Positions 1 through 5,872 of a stretch of DNA of 5,872 nucleotides are shown here, piece after piece. The number at the start of each line of letters is the position of its first letter. Position 1 is the stretch's first letter. Source of the stretch: an uncultured Myxococcales bacterium (GTDB taxonomy: Bacteria > Myxococcota_A > Polyangia > Polyangiales > Polyangiaceae); contig CALKVG010000562.1 in assembly GCA_937998045.1 (NCBI GenBank), forward strand, positions 1 to 5,872, given 5' to 3'. The position numbers were made by a program, and so were the translations under genes. Below the pieces are notes generated by a model. That model searched no databases and had not been told where the DNA came from. It was given only the letters and a program-made list of their open reading frames with translations.

Positions 1-98
1 GGGGCGTACGCCGGCTCTGCCGTCACCTGCCCGGTGCAGCCGCTGGCCATCGTGGTCACGAGCGCGAACGCGATGGGGACAATGGTGGCGACTCGCAT
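1..98 (-). CDS. N-terminal fragment of a lipoprotein (runs off the left edge)
   Basis: Reading leftward from an ATG at 98-96 gives 32 codons that stay open to the window edge, beginning MRVATIVPIAFALVTTMASG followed by Cys. This is a short type II (lipoprotein) signal peptide: Arg2, a hydrophobic stretch at about residues 3-16, then a lipobox-like Ala-Ser-Gly-Cys with the Cys at residue 21. The mature part starts TGQVTAEPAYAP and is too short to assign to a family. Residue +2 after the Cys is Gly rather than Asp, which fits outer-membrane sorting. There is no strong Shine-Dalgarno, only a CCAGG-like stretch about 8 bases upstream. It lies on the same strand as the two lipoprotein genes to its right and 147 bases downstream of them, so it may belong to the same envelope cluster. 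The product beyond the signal peptide is unknown. Confidence 0.72.
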   Translation of the reverse strand, partial: MRVATIVPIAFALVTTMASGCTGQVTAEPAYA

Positions 99-124
99 GG
101 TCGGCCTGGAGAGCAGAAACGATG

Positions 125-143
125 CCGCGGCCGTCGGCCGCGG
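125..143. repeat. GC-rich perfect inverted repeat (8-bp stem, 3-nt loop)
   Basis: Positions 125-132 (CCGCGGCC) and 136-143 (GGCCGCGG) are perfect complements around the triplet GTC, giving a very stable hairpin on either strand. It lies between the ompA-like stop codon and the start of the partial lipoprotein gene. It could be a transcription terminator or an mRNA-stabilising or attenuating structure. There is no run of T after it on the minus strand, so an intrinsic terminator is not demonstrated. The 11-base core GGCCGTCGGCC (129-139) recurs at 5534-5544. Confidence 0.5.
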
Positions 144-183
144 ATTCGCGATCGCGCAGGCTCCCTCTTGAACAGCGCCGTCG

Positions 184-210
184 CGTCACAGCGCTCGACG
201 TGGTGTGACG
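184..210 (-). terminator. Possible terminator hairpin after the ompA-like gene
   Basis: CGTCACA at 184-190 and TGTGACG at 204-210 form a perfect 7-bp inverted repeat around a 13-base loop. It begins 36 bases downstream of the stop codon of the OmpA-like gene (minus strand), where a terminator or 3' stabilising hairpin would be expected. No T-tract follows on the minus strand, so it may act only as a 3'-end barrier or have no function. Confidence 0.3.
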
Positions 211-245
211 TCGCCGCACCCAGGCGACCGTCGCGAGCCTACGGC

Positions 246-1124
246 TTACGACTTCTTCGGCTGGACGACGATCTCGACGCGCCGATTCTCCGCGCGGCCC
301 TCGACGGAGTTGTTGTCGCCGATGGGGCTGTCCGGGCCCTTGCCCTGCGACGTGATGAGGTCCTGCGGGATGCCCTTGCTCACCAGGTAGTCGCGGACGG
401 CCTGCGCACGCTTCTGCGACAGGTCCATGTTCATGTCGCGCGTGCCGACGTTGTCGGTGTAGCCGAAGACGACCATCGGCTGCTCCTTGCCGCGGAGGGC
501 GTCCGCGATCTGGTCGAGCTTCGCCATCGCGCCGGCCTTGAGGTCCCACTTGCCCGTCTTGAAGAGGACCTCGCCCTGCAGCGTGATGACCATCCCGCGG
601 TCGTCGTCCTTGACCGCGGCGATCTTCGCGATCGTATCGCGCGCGTCCTTGAGCTTTGCCTCGAGGTCGGCGAGCTTCTTCTGCTGCTCGGCCGTCTGGG
701 CCTTCTGCGCCTCGAGGTTCTGCTGGGTCTGGTTGAGCGTCAGCTGGGTCTGGCTGAGCTGGCCGCGCGCCGCCTGCAGCTGCGTCTGCTGCGTCGCCAG
801 CAGATCGCGGCGCGCCTGCTCGGCGTCCTGCTGGGCCTTCAGCGCGGCGGCCTCCGCCTCGGCGATCTGCGCCTTGCGCTGCGCAATGACGGCGGTGTCG
901 ATCGTGTTCGGATCGTCGGGGTCGTTGTTCCACGCGGCCTCGGCGCGCTGAAGCGCGAGGTCGGCCTCGTGCACGTCGGTCGGGTCGAGCTGCACGGTGA
1001 TGCCGGACTTGGCGCGCGCGAACTCGTTGCGCGCGTCGACCAGCGCCTTCGGCGGCACCCGCTCGCCGCCGCACGCGGCCACACCGACGATTCCGAGCAA
1101 GCCCACGATGCCTAGGCTGCGCAT
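246..1124 (-). CDS. DUF4398 / coiled-coil / OmpA-like peptidoglycan-binding lipoprotein
   Basis: This is a 292-residue envelope lipoprotein. Residues 1-17 are a lipoprotein signal peptide ending Val-Ala-Ala before Cys18. The +2 residue is Gly, so outer-membrane sorting is expected. Residues about 27-75 resemble DUF4398 (ARNEFARAKSG, then ADLALQRAEAAW). Residues about 78-172 are Ala/Gln/Lys-rich, nearly free of Pro and Gly, and read as a long coiled coil. Residues about 178-288 are an OmpA C-terminal domain with the expected peptidoglycan-contact pattern: TDNVG with Asp224, LSQKRA with Arg239, and GRAENRRVE near the end. The inferred role is to tether the outer membrane to the cell wall, as Pal and OmpA do. 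The ATG at 1124 is chosen because it opens the signal peptide and has GGGAGG at 1131-1136. Upstream extension of the frame to 1391 only reads antiparallel-looking Arg/Gly-rich sequence inside the preceding gene. The start overlaps the upstream stop by one base (TGATG), implying coupled translation. Confidence 0.93.
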   Translation of the reverse strand: MRSLGIVGLLGIVGVAACGGERVPPKALVDARNEFARAKSGITVQLDPTDVHEADLALQRAEAAWNNDPDDPNTIDTAVIAQRKAQIAEAEAAALKAQQDAEQARRDLLATQQTQLQAARGQLSQTQLTLNQTQQNLEAQKAQTAEQQKKLADLEAKLKDARDTIAKIAAVKDDDRGMVITLQGEVLFKTGKWDLKAGAMAKLDQIADALRGKEQPMVVFGYTDNVGTRDMNMDLSQKRAQAVRDYLVSKGIPQDLITSQGKGPDSPIGDNNSVEGRAENRRVEIVVQPKKS

Positions 1125-1468
1125 CACTTTCCTCCCTTGGCCGTCTGCAGATCGGTCTGCGCCTTCTGGGCCGCGTCCTGCGCGACCTGTTGCTTGGCGA
1201 GGCTCAACGCGAGCTGCGCCTCCACGCGCGCCAGCGCGATCAGGCTCGCCGCGCGCTTGTTGTCCTGGTCGATGAGCTGCTTCGACTTCGCGAGGTCTTC
1301 CTGGGCGAGCTGAAGGTGCAGCTTCGCGTCGGGCACCGCGGGTGCCCCTCCCGCTTCGGCGCGGCCCACGTCCTGCTGTGCGGCGGACCATTCGTCGTTC
1401 GGGGGCGGGTATCCTCCACCGCAGGCCAAGGCAAAAGTCGACAAAAGCACGCTCACAACGATCCGCAT
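1124..1468 (-). CDS. Small DUF4398-type lipoprotein
   Basis: This is a 114-residue lipoprotein, first gene of a coupled pair. Residues 1-15 (MRIVVSVLLSTFALA) form a signal peptide before Cys16. The lipobox is slightly atypical, with Ala at -3 and Leu at -2. A Gly/Pro-rich linker (GGGYPPPND) follows, then an alpha-helical region at about residues 27-108 (EWSAAQQDVGRAEAG, KLHLQLAQEDLAKSKQLIDQ, LIALARVEAQLALSLAKQQV). This matches the DUF4398 pattern seen in the N-terminal part of the next gene, so the two products look like a short and a long version of one fold. The ATG at 1468 is chosen over an in-frame upstream start at 1534 because it opens the signal peptide and has AAGGAG at 1477-1482. The molecular function of DUF4398 is not established; co-occurrence with OmpA-domain proteins suggests an envelope structural role. 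It may interact with its neighbour through coiled coils (inference). Confidence 0.9.
   Translation of the reverse strand: MRIVVSVLLSTFALACGGGYPPPNDEWSAAQQDVGRAEAGGAPAVPDAKLHLQLAQEDLAKSKQLIDQDNKRAASLIALARVEAQLALSLAKQQVAQDAAQKAQTDLQTAKGGK
1131..1136 (-). promoter_or_regulatory. Shine-Dalgarno of the OmpA-like lipoprotein gene
   Basis: On the minus strand GGGAGG lies 6 bases before the ATG at 1124, inside the last codons of the preceding gene. With the TGATG stop/start overlap, it fixes this start and indicates that the two genes are read from one transcript. Confidence 0.75.
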
Positions 1469-1476
1469 TGGAAGGT

Positions 1477-1482
1477 CTCCTT
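1477..1482 (-). promoter_or_regulatory. Shine-Dalgarno of the small DUF4398 lipoprotein gene
   Basis: AAGGAG on the minus strand lies 8 bases upstream of the ATG at 1468. It is a near-perfect ribosome binding site and decides the start in favour of 1468 over the upstream in-frame start at 1534. Confidence 0.8.
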
Positions 1483-1800
1483 GTCCCACCGAGGGTAGTG
1501 GCGAAGAGCGCGCCCCAGCAAGGGGATCGAGCAAGTAGATTCGCCGGTTAGCCCGGTCCAGGCCCGGGGTTGTCCATGCGGGTCTCGGCTCCGATGGGTG
1601 TCAGGCCTCGGAGGGGGTTGGGGGACGAGCGAGCACCTCTGGGCCCCGATCCGGCCCACTGGACGCACGAGCCGGTCACCTCTTCGCGCGTTCGCGCGCC
1701 TCCGGGCTGCTGGGCTACCCGCTCGTACGCCTTCTCCTGCGGCGCCACCGGAACAAGCGTGGCGACGAGCGCATAGCCAGGTTGGCTATACGGGTCCTCG
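1483..1800. other. Intergenic stretch without a confident gene
   Basis: Between the lipoprotein pair and the kinase remnant there is no intact gene I can recognise. The best candidate is a minus-strand frame from an ATG at 1817 (GGAG 6 bases upstream) to a TAA at 1548, 89 codons. It begins MTDARDEDPYSQPGYALVAT, with mostly G or C third positions in its first half. Its second half is rich in Gly, Pro and Arg and ends MDNPGPGPG. Its 5' end lies antisense to the kinase remnant and it matches no family I know, so I do not call it a gene. The lipoprotein promoter should lie near 1490-1560. Confidence 0.4.
1492..1521 (-). promoter_or_regulatory. Weak candidate promoter for the lipoprotein pair
   Basis: On the minus strand TTGCTG (1521-1516) and TACCCT (1497-1492) are separated by 18 bases, a sigma70-like spacing with imperfect hexamers. 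Transcription would begin about 17 bases before the start codon, just ahead of the ribosome binding site. Such matches are common by chance in any sequence, so this is only a candidate. Confidence 0.2.
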
Positions 1801-1958
1801 TCGCGTGCGTCGGTCATCGGCTGCTCCGGCTCCGGCAAGACCCACGTTCGGCAAACGACTCGCCCGCCCGACTCGGTTGCCCGTTCATCGAACTCGACGC
1901 CATCTACCACCAGCCCGGCTGGACCTCCCTGGCAGACGACTACGCTCACGTAGGCTTT
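1801..1958 (+). pseudogene. Decayed N-terminal piece of a P-loop kinase (topology-modulation/adenylate-kinase-like AAA family)
   Basis: Three plus-strand frames in succession spell the start of one familiar protein. Frame 1 gives SVIGCSGSGKTH (Walker A GCSGSGKT, from about 1810). Frame 2 gives FGKRLA (about 1846-1863). Frame 3 gives RLGCPFIELDAIYHQPGWTSLADDY (about 1869-1943). Removing one C from ACCCACG near 1841-1845 and one C from CGCCCGAC near 1863-1870 restores a continuous reading: SVIGCSGSGKTTFGKRLARRLGCPFIELD, then AIYHQPGWTSL. That is the usual order in small P-loop kinases of this type, where HQPGW follows the Walker A by about 30 residues. The 5' end also appears out of frame, with a stop at 1774 and no good start. 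After about 1950 the similarity stops, so roughly the C-terminal two thirds is missing. It is a remnant, not a functional gene; two isolated base errors alone would not explain the missing 3' part. Confidence 0.7.
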
Positions 1959-1985
1959 CATCGCACGAGAACCGGACGCGCCATG

Positions 1986-2112
1986 TCGCAGGGGTCGGAG
2001 AGCGTATTTGTAGCCCTCGGAGAGCTTGTCGCAGGGGTCGGAGAGCGTATCGGACCTCTCGGAGAGCTTCTGCCAGGGGTCGGAGAGCGATTCGGACTCG
2101 TGCGAGGATCTC
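1986..2112. repeat. Tandem repeat, three units of 43/42/42 bp built on a 21-bp half-unit
   Basis: Units start at 1986, 2029 and 2071. The first 22 bases of units 1 and 2 are identical, and the core TCGGAGAGC recurs at 1995, 2017, 2038, 2059 and 2080, a spacing of 22, 21, 21 and 21. Degenerate versions continue to about 2133. A 21-bp period equals seven codons. One plus frame reads SQGSESVSDLSESFCQGSES, and a minus frame reads amphipathic IALRPLAEALREVRYALRPL. The extra base in unit 1 breaks the heptad frame, and correcting it exposes an in-frame TAG. No ribosome binding site or long ORF supports current coding. It may be the residue of a repeat-protein gene or a non-coding minisatellite. Confidence 0.75.
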
Positions 2113-2149
2113 TCCCGGGGAGCAGAAGATTTGTGTAGCCGGCTGCATC

Positions 2150-2202
2150 CTCATCCAACGGCCGCGGCGTGCTCCGTGAGTTCGAGCGCATCGTCGGATG
2201 AG
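2150..2202. repeat. Inverted repeat with 11-base arms (10 of 11 matched)
   Basis: CTCATCCAACG at 2150-2160 pairs with CGTCGGATGAG at 2192-2202. The one mismatch becomes a G-U pair in minus-strand RNA. The arms enclose a 31-base loop that contains the palindrome GCCGCGGC. It lies about 88 bases downstream of the lepA stop. A second, mutually exclusive pairing exists between ATCCTCAT (2147-2154) and ATGAGGAT (2223-2230). It could be a 3'-end structure for the lepA mRNA; no T-tract is present. Confidence 0.4.
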
Positions 2203-2238
2203 CCCCACGCGTCCGCTCTCGAATGAGGATCCGGCGCT

Positions 2239-2255
2239 GGTCGAGGAAATCGACC
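2239..2255 (-). terminator. Small hairpin just downstream of lepA
   Basis: GGTCGA (2239-2244) and TCGACC (2250-2255) form a perfect 6-bp stem with a 5-base loop, 35 bases beyond the lepA stop codon. No U-run follows in the lepA direction, so a classical intrinsic terminator is not shown. Confidence 0.25.
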
Positions 2256-2289
2256 GCGACCTATCGACCGCGGCCAGTCGACCGCGGCG

Positions 2290-2290
<1 letters not shown>
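2250..2290. repeat. 14-bp direct repeat, three copies, abutting the lepA stop
   Basis: TCGACCGCG recurs at 2250, 2264 and 2278 with exact 14-base spacing. The intervening bases are partly conserved (ACCTA, GCCAG, GCGTC). The last copy touches the TGA of lepA (2290-2292), so the array forms the immediate 3' untranslated sequence of that gene. The function is unknown; it may be a slippage-made minisatellite or a binding array. Confidence 0.6.
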
Positions 2291-4116
<1,826 letters not shown>

Positions 4117-4201
4117 CGTCGAGGCATGCTACCGGCCCGTCGAGCTCATTCCGCCGCAACCGAAGAGCCACACCGCGGTTCGCGCACCTATGATCGCTCG
4201 C
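4117..4201. promoter_or_regulatory. Divergent promoter region lepA / patatin-like gene
   Basis: This short gap must hold both promoters unless they lie within the genes. Neither start has a recognisable Shine-Dalgarno. On the minus strand TAGCAT (4131-4126) lies 9 bases before the lepA ATG. On the plus strand TATGAT (4189-4194) lies 7 bases before the ATG at 4202, the second possible start of the patatin gene. A -10 element this close to the start codon would give leaderless or near-leaderless mRNAs. No convincing -35 elements are seen at the right distance, so this is suggestive only. Confidence 0.35.
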
Positions 4202-5458
4202 ATGCCAGGGGCAAACGGCAGCCGGCCGGCTCGCCGGGGGCGGGGCGTCGCCCGCAGTGGCAAGCGCGCGCTCGTCCTCGCCGGTGGGGGCATCACCGGG
4301 CTGGCCTATGAGATCGGGGCGCTGCGAGCCCTCGACGACATGCTGGTGGGGGCCACGGTCAACGACTTCGACATCTACGTGGGCACCAGCGCCGGCTCGA
4401 TGTTGAGCGCGCTGCTGGCCAACGGCATCTCGCCCACCGACATGGCACTCGGCGTGGAGGGCTCCAACCGGTTGCTGCGCTCACCCACGATGTGGACCAT
4501 CTACCGGCCCAACGTCAACGAGATGGTGCGCCGCACCGTGAAGATTCCCGCGCTGGTGCGCGAGGCGGTGTGGGAGATCACCCGGCACCCGTCGCGGCTC
4601 AACCCGCTCGACTTCATCGGCATGCTGACCCCGCTGCTGCCGTCCGGGTTCTTCACCTCGAGCCAGCTGGTGAAGTACCTCGAGCGCATCTTCACCAGCG
4701 AGGGGTTGGTCGACGACTTCCGCGCCCTGGAGCACGAGCTGCACATCGTCACCTGTGCCATCGACAGCGGGCAGCGCGTGGTCTTCTCCGCGCAACAGCA
4801 CCCCGACACGCCGATCAGCCTGGCGTGCGCTGCCAGCAGCGCGATTCCCATGCTGTTCAAGCCGGTGCGCATCAACGGCGTGGACTACGTGGACGGCGGC
4901 ATCAAGGGCATCTCTGCAATCGACGTCGCCGTGGATCGCGGGGCGACGCTCATCGTGGTGATCAACCCGGTGGTGCCGGTGGACACCCGCCACATGACGG
5001 CACCGGAAGCGGTGCGCGGACGGCTGGGTGAGCACCTCTCCGACACCGGCATGCGTGGCATCTACAACCAGGTGATGCGCGGCATGCTGCACGACAGCAT
5101 GCTGGACCACATCCGGCTGGTGCGCGAGCGCCACCCCGATGTCGACATCCTGCTGATCGAGCCGTGCGCCGACGACGAGAAGATGTTCTTCCACGAACTG
5201 ATGTCGTTCTCAGCCCGGCTCATGGTGATGCAGCACGGGTATGAATCGGTGAGCAACGGCCTGCAGGACACCTGGGGCTACCTGCGCCGCATCCTGCCCA
5301 AGCACGGCATCCACATCACGCGCAAGCACGTCGATCGCAAGCCGTCCGACGTGCCTGTGAGCACGATCGAATCGGGGCCTCGGCTGCTGCGCGCCCTGCG
5401 CCACACGGTGTTCGACCGGCGGCCGCGGATGCAGGTCGTCGACGACGAGGTGGCGTAG
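4190..5458 (+). CDS. Patatin-like phospholipase (serine acyl hydrolase)
   Basis: This is a 422-residue member of the bacterial patatin-like family, which cleaves acyl chains from phospholipids or related lipids with a Ser-Asp dyad. Visible elements are the oxyanion-loop motif AGGGITG (31-37), the nucleophile elbow GTSAG (65-69, Ser67) and the DGG motif (Asp235). Many relatives have Arg or Lys before the last Gly of the oxyanion motif; here it is Thr36. Residues 11-25 are a basic stretch (RPARRGRGVARSGKR) without a signal peptide or membrane segment, so a cytoplasmic or peripheral membrane location is likely. Residues after about 270 have no recognised domain. The start is uncertain: ATG at 4190 or four codons on at 4202. 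A GTG at 4016 would add 58 codons antisense to lepA and is unlikely. The substrate cannot be told from sequence. Exported toxins of the ExoU type and housekeeping RssA-like proteins share these motifs; the absence of secretion signals favours an internal role. Confidence 0.93.
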   Translation: MIARMPGANGSRPARRGRGVARSGKRALVLAGGGITGLAYEIGALRALDDMLVGATVNDFDIYVGTSAGSMLSALLANGISPTDMALGVEGSNRLLRSPTMWTIYRPNVNEMVRRTVKIPALVREAVWEITRHPSRLNPLDFIGMLTPLLPSGFFTSSQLVKYLERIFTSEGLVDDFRALEHELHIVTCAIDSGQRVVFSAQQHPDTPISLACAASSAIPMLFKPVRINGVDYVDGGIKGISAIDVAVDRGATLIVVINPVVPVDTRHMTAPEAVRGRLGEHLSDTGMRGIYNQVMRGMLHDSMLDHIRLVRERHPDVDILLIEPCADDEKMFFHELMSFSARLMVMQHGYESVSNGLQDTWGYLRRILPKHGIHITRKHVDRKPSDVPVSTIESGPRLLRALRHTVFDRRPRMQVVDDEVA

Positions 5459-5555
5459 CCAGCCAATCCGGCCTACGTACCGCATCCAGCCAAGCTGAGT
5501 ATCGCGCCCTCGCGCAGTTCCCGCACTCCGGCAGGCCGTCGGCCATCGTACTCGA
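5459..5555. other. Convergent gap between patatin-like and MBL-fold genes
   Basis: This 97-base gap lies between two convergent stop codons. A convincing bidirectional terminator is not seen. The only structures are short stems: CGCG-CCCT-CGCG near 5503-5514 and GGCC-GTC-GGCC at 5534-5544. The latter repeats the core of the hairpin at 125-143. Confidence 0.4.
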
Positions 5556-5825
5556 CTATGTGTCGGGATCCTCGGCGCCGCTCACCCAGCGGATGTAGCG
5601 ATCCACTGAGCGCTGCACCACGTCGTGGGCATCATGCGCGACGGTCGCATCCCACCAGGCTGAGTAGAGCCGCTGAAATCGCAATCGTGCGACACGCTCC
5701 CCGAGGCGTCTCACCGTCTCTGCGGCAAGTGGGATGTCGTTGGGGTAGCTGCGCATGAATCTGGTGAAGCGACGGTCCGCCGCCACCGCGATGGTATCGC
5801 CGGTGAAGAGCGCACCCCGGCCCTC
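5556..5825 (-). CDS. C-terminal part of an MBL-fold metallo-hydrolase (5' end missing)
   Basis: The last 89 residues and the TAG stop (5558-5556) of a metallo-beta-lactamase-fold protein are present. GALFTGDTIAV carries the conserved Gly-Asp of the fold (Asp10 of the fragment), which in complete members contributes a metal-bridging aspartate. It is followed by ADRRFTRFMRSYPNDIPL, then helices and RLYSAWWDATV, and it ends near SVDRYIRW. This order is typical of a subfamily of MBL hydrolases with AWWD near the C-terminus. The HxHxDH metal site would lie upstream and is not in the window; no late motif His is seen. The frame appears to begin with Met at 5840, but the five residues MYKRQ are translated Nextera adapter. 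The genuine sequence starts with Glu at 5825, so the gene is truncated by the assembly, not by nature. The substrate is unknown. Confidence 0.85.
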   Translation of the reverse strand, partial: EGRGALFTGDTIAVAADRRFTRFMRSYPNDIPLAAETVRRLGERVARLRFQRLYSAWWDATVAHDAHDVVQRSVDRYIRWVSGAEDPDT

Positions 5826-5872
5826 CTGTCTCTTATACACATCTGACGCTGCCGACGATCTTACGCGTGTAG
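5826..5872. other. Untrimmed Illumina Nextera adapter, index and P5 sequence (artefact)
   Basis: The tail starts with the 19-base Tn5 mosaic end CTGTCTCTTATACACATCT (5826-5844) and continues GACGCTGCCGACGA (5845-5858), the rest of the Nextera read-1 adapter in reverse complement. An 8-base segment TCTTACGC (5859-5866) follows in the index position, then GTGTAG (5867-5872), the start of the P5 primer in reverse complement. This is library-preparation sequence joined to the contig end, not genomic DNA and not a mobile element. Confidence 0.98.

Noticed and set aside
168..1115. 315-codon plus frame across the OmpA-like gene
   Set aside because: It is an antisense shadow. Its Leu/Arg-rich composition mirrors the coiled-coil codons of the real minus-strand gene.
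1125..1391. N-terminal extension of the OmpA-like protein by 89 codons
   Set aside because: The extension is Arg/Gly-rich, overlaps the DUF4398 gene in another frame, and would bury the signal peptide and lipobox. The ATG at 1124 has its own ribosome binding site.
1986..2133. CRISPR-like array
   Set aside because: The units are contiguous 21/42-bp tandem repeats with no unique spacers, and no cas gene is nearby.
1782..2138. 118-codon plus frame starting at TTG
   Set aside because: It joins the third-frame part of the kinase relic to out-of-frame repeat sequence. The Walker A motif lies in a different frame, so this is not an intact gene.
1469..2289. tRNA or other structured RNA gene in the long gap
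   Set aside because: I looked for a T-loop GGTTCGA-type motif with matching acceptor stems on both strands and saw none. The inverted repeats present do not form a cloverleaf.
4481..5194. 237-codon minus frame within the patatin-like gene
   Set aside because: It is His/Val/Asp/Arg-rich antisense to a well-supported patatin domain, with no motif of its own.
5826..5858. Tn5/IS50 mosaic end, i.e. a mobile element end
   Set aside because: The mosaic end is followed directly by the synthetic Nextera adapter, index and P5 bases, so it comes from library preparation.

Overview
The window is GC-rich chromosomal DNA from a Gram-negative bacterium. The gene set is two lipobox-bearing DUF4398/OmpA-type envelope lipoproteins, elongation factor 4 (LepA), a patatin-like phospholipase and an MBL-fold hydrolase. 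This set and the base composition suggest a myxobacterium-like lineage (Myxococcota or former Deltaproteobacteria). That is an inference from gene style, not from a marker search. The right end is not genomic: the last 47 bases (5826-5872) are Illumina Nextera adapter, index and flow-cell sequence, so the genomic sequence ends at 5825.

Layout. Positions 1-98 (minus) hold the first 32 codons of a lipoprotein gene cut by the window edge. Positions 99-245 form a gap with two clear inverted repeats. Positions 246-1468 (minus) are a translationally coupled pair: a small DUF4398 lipoprotein, then a DUF4398/coiled-coil/OmpA-like lipoprotein, with stop and start sharing one base. Positions 1469-2289 are about 820 bases without an intact gene. 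They contain a frameshifted, truncated P-loop kinase remnant (about 1801-1958, plus), a 21/42-bp tandem repeat (about 1986-2112), several inverted repeats, and a 14-bp triple repeat touching the end of lepA. Positions 2290-4116 (minus) are complete lepA. A 73-bp divergent gap separates it from a patatin-like phospholipase gene (4190-5458, plus). A convergent gap of about 97 bp follows, then the C-terminal 89 codons of an MBL-fold hydrolase (5556-5825, minus).

How the genes work together. The left third looks like an envelope module. Two lipoproteins are made from one mRNA, and one of them could tie the outer membrane to peptidoglycan through a long coiled coil. A third lipoprotein lies on the same strand downstream. 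LepA is a housekeeping translation factor, and the patatin and MBL genes have no evident functional link to it or to each other. I see no new multi-gene system. The least explained part is the decayed, repeat-containing stretch at 1780-2290. The adapter tail is the point most likely to mislead automated annotation.
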